Below, piece after piece: positions 7,851 through 8,308 of a stretch of 8,308 nucleotides of DNA. Location: assembly GCA_015222795.1 (NCBI GenBank), contig JADFVY010000027.1:1-8308 (forward strand), given 5' to 3'. The stretch's first letter is position 1. The number at the start of each line of letters is the position of its first letter. The notes under the pieces are model-generated. The model searched no databases and was not told the origin of the DNA. It was given only the letters and a program-made list of their open reading frames with translations. A program made the translations under genes and the position numbers. This DNA comes from Pseudomonadota bacterium. Lineage in GTDB: Bacteria > Pseudomonadota > Alphaproteobacteria > UBA8366 > JADFVY01.

Positions 7851-7862
7851 GCGGTTAACCGC
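7851..7862. repeat. Perfect 12-bp palindrome GCGGTTAACCGC just after acyP
   Basis: The palindrome begins three bases after the acylphosphatase stop. A nearby inverted repeat, CCGCC (7876-7880) and GGCGG (7887-7891) with a six-base loop followed by TTT, could form a weak hairpin. Together they may help end the pccA-acyP transcript, or the palindrome may be a protein site for the mtgA promoter. Its core CGGTTA/TAACCG is the same half-site as in the inverted repeat before the kinase. No strong terminator is visible. Confidence 0.3.
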
Positions 7863-7951
7863 TCATACATGTTTCCCGCCGAGAATGGCGGTTTCGGCGG
7901 CGGCCGCGAGGGGTGGGGCGCTGGTGACGCCGGTAATGTAATTTGCTTGCC

Positions 7952-7956
7952 GGAGG
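7952..7956 (+). promoter_or_regulatory. Ribosome binding site GGAGG that fixes the TTG start of mtgA
   Basis: GGAGG lies nine bases before TTG 7966, an ideal distance, in an intergenic stretch with no other gene it could serve. A second GGAG-like element (AGGAG, 7958-7962) lies immediately after but would be too close to the start. Confidence 0.6.
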
Positions 7957-7965
7957 TAGGAGAGT

Positions 7966-8308
7966 TTGTTCTGGCGTAGTCGCAGCAGGCGGCGGTTCGG
8001 AAGTAAAAGGGGCGGTTATGGCCTGTTTTTCTGGCGCGATCCGTTCTGGGAGCCCCGGGTCTGGCTGCGCCGGATGTTTCGTATTGCGTTCATGCTGCTG
8101 ATTTTGTCGATTGCCGCGCCGCCGGCGCTGGTGCTGGTCTATCGCGATTTCGCGCCGCCGGGCACGCTGTTGATGGTCTTCCGCCTGTTCGAGGGCGAGG
8201 GCATCCGCAAGGAATGGAAACCCCTGGAAAAGATTTCGCGCCATATGCCGGCCGCGGTCATCGTGATGGAAGACAATTTGTTCTGCGAGCATGACGGTTT
8301 CGATTGGG
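7966..8308 (+). CDS. mtgA: Monofunctional peptidoglycan glycosyltransferase (N-terminal part, cut by window end)
   Basis: MtgA is an inner-membrane GT51 enzyme that polymerises lipid II into glycan strands at the periplasmic face. Visible here are a basic cytoplasmic N-terminus (MFWRSRSRRRFGSKRGGYGL), a single membrane anchor at about residues 37-59 (FRIAFMLLILS to VLVYRDF), then PPGTLLMVFRLFEGEGI and the start of the GT51 domain, AAVIVMEDNLFCEHDGFDW. E102 in MEDNLF corresponds to the catalytic glutamate of the family. The frame is closed upstream by TAG at 7957. The only canonical starts are TTG 7966, with GGAGG nine bases before it, and ATG 8074, which has no ribosome binding site and would begin inside the membrane anchor. 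TTG is therefore preferred. It lies 118 bp downstream of acyP on the same strand and probably has its own promoter. The C-terminal part lies outside the window. Confidence 0.88.
   Translation, partial: MFWRSRSRRRFGSKRGGYGLFFWRDPFWEPRVWLRRMFRIAFMLLILSIAAPPALVLVYRDFAPPGTLLMVFRLFEGEGIRKEWKPLEKISRHMPAAVIVMEDNLFCEHDGFDW

Noticed and set aside
7855..8292. Minus-strand open frame over the mtgA start
   Set aside because: It is Arg/Gln/His-rich and opposite a recognisable MtgA N-terminus, so it is a shadow.

Overview
The window is GC-rich DNA with strong G/C preference at third codon positions. Gene content and protein style (PccB, PccA, MtgA, a CPBP protease with an N-terminal WGFW) suggest an alphaproteobacterium, probably Rhodospirillales-like. 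That placement is inference from the look of the proteins, not from a search.

Left part (1-1825). The first 150 bases encode the tail of what looks like an RHS/YD-repeat protein. Next comes a 25-codon remnant resembling the N-terminus of a REP-associated tyrosine transposase (RAYT), then two TGACCCCG copies. An intact CPBP/CAAX-type intramembrane protease gene (266-1048) starts directly on this debris. The reading frame of the RHS tail runs without a stop into the protease frame. A convergent gene on the minus strand (1058-1825) encodes a secreted protein of unknown family.

Central part (1902-7847). This is a propionyl-CoA carboxylase locus on the plus strand. In order it holds pccB (carboxyltransferase beta subunit), an 87-residue membrane protein, a Cache-like membrane sensor histidine kinase without a response regulator, pccA (biotin carboxylase/biotin carrier alpha subunit, GTG start), and an acylphosphatase whose start codon overlaps the pccA stop. 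PccA charges its biotin with CO2 via carboxyphosphate and PccB transfers it to propionyl-CoA, giving methylmalonyl-CoA. Methylmalonyl-CoA epimerase and mutase are not in the window. A 14-bp motif, TGTTGCARTGCAGC, lies just upstream of both pccB and pccA and is a candidate shared operator.

Right edge (7966-8308). The start of mtgA (monofunctional peptidoglycan glycosyltransferase) is cut by the window end. A TTG start behind a GGAGG ribosome binding site is the best reading.

Most of the window is ordinary conserved metabolism, and I do not see a complete unknown defence or mobile system. The points worth a second look are the mobile-element debris under the protease gene, the sensor kinase lodged between the two carboxylase subunits, the shared upstream motif, and the coupling of acylphosphatase to pccA.
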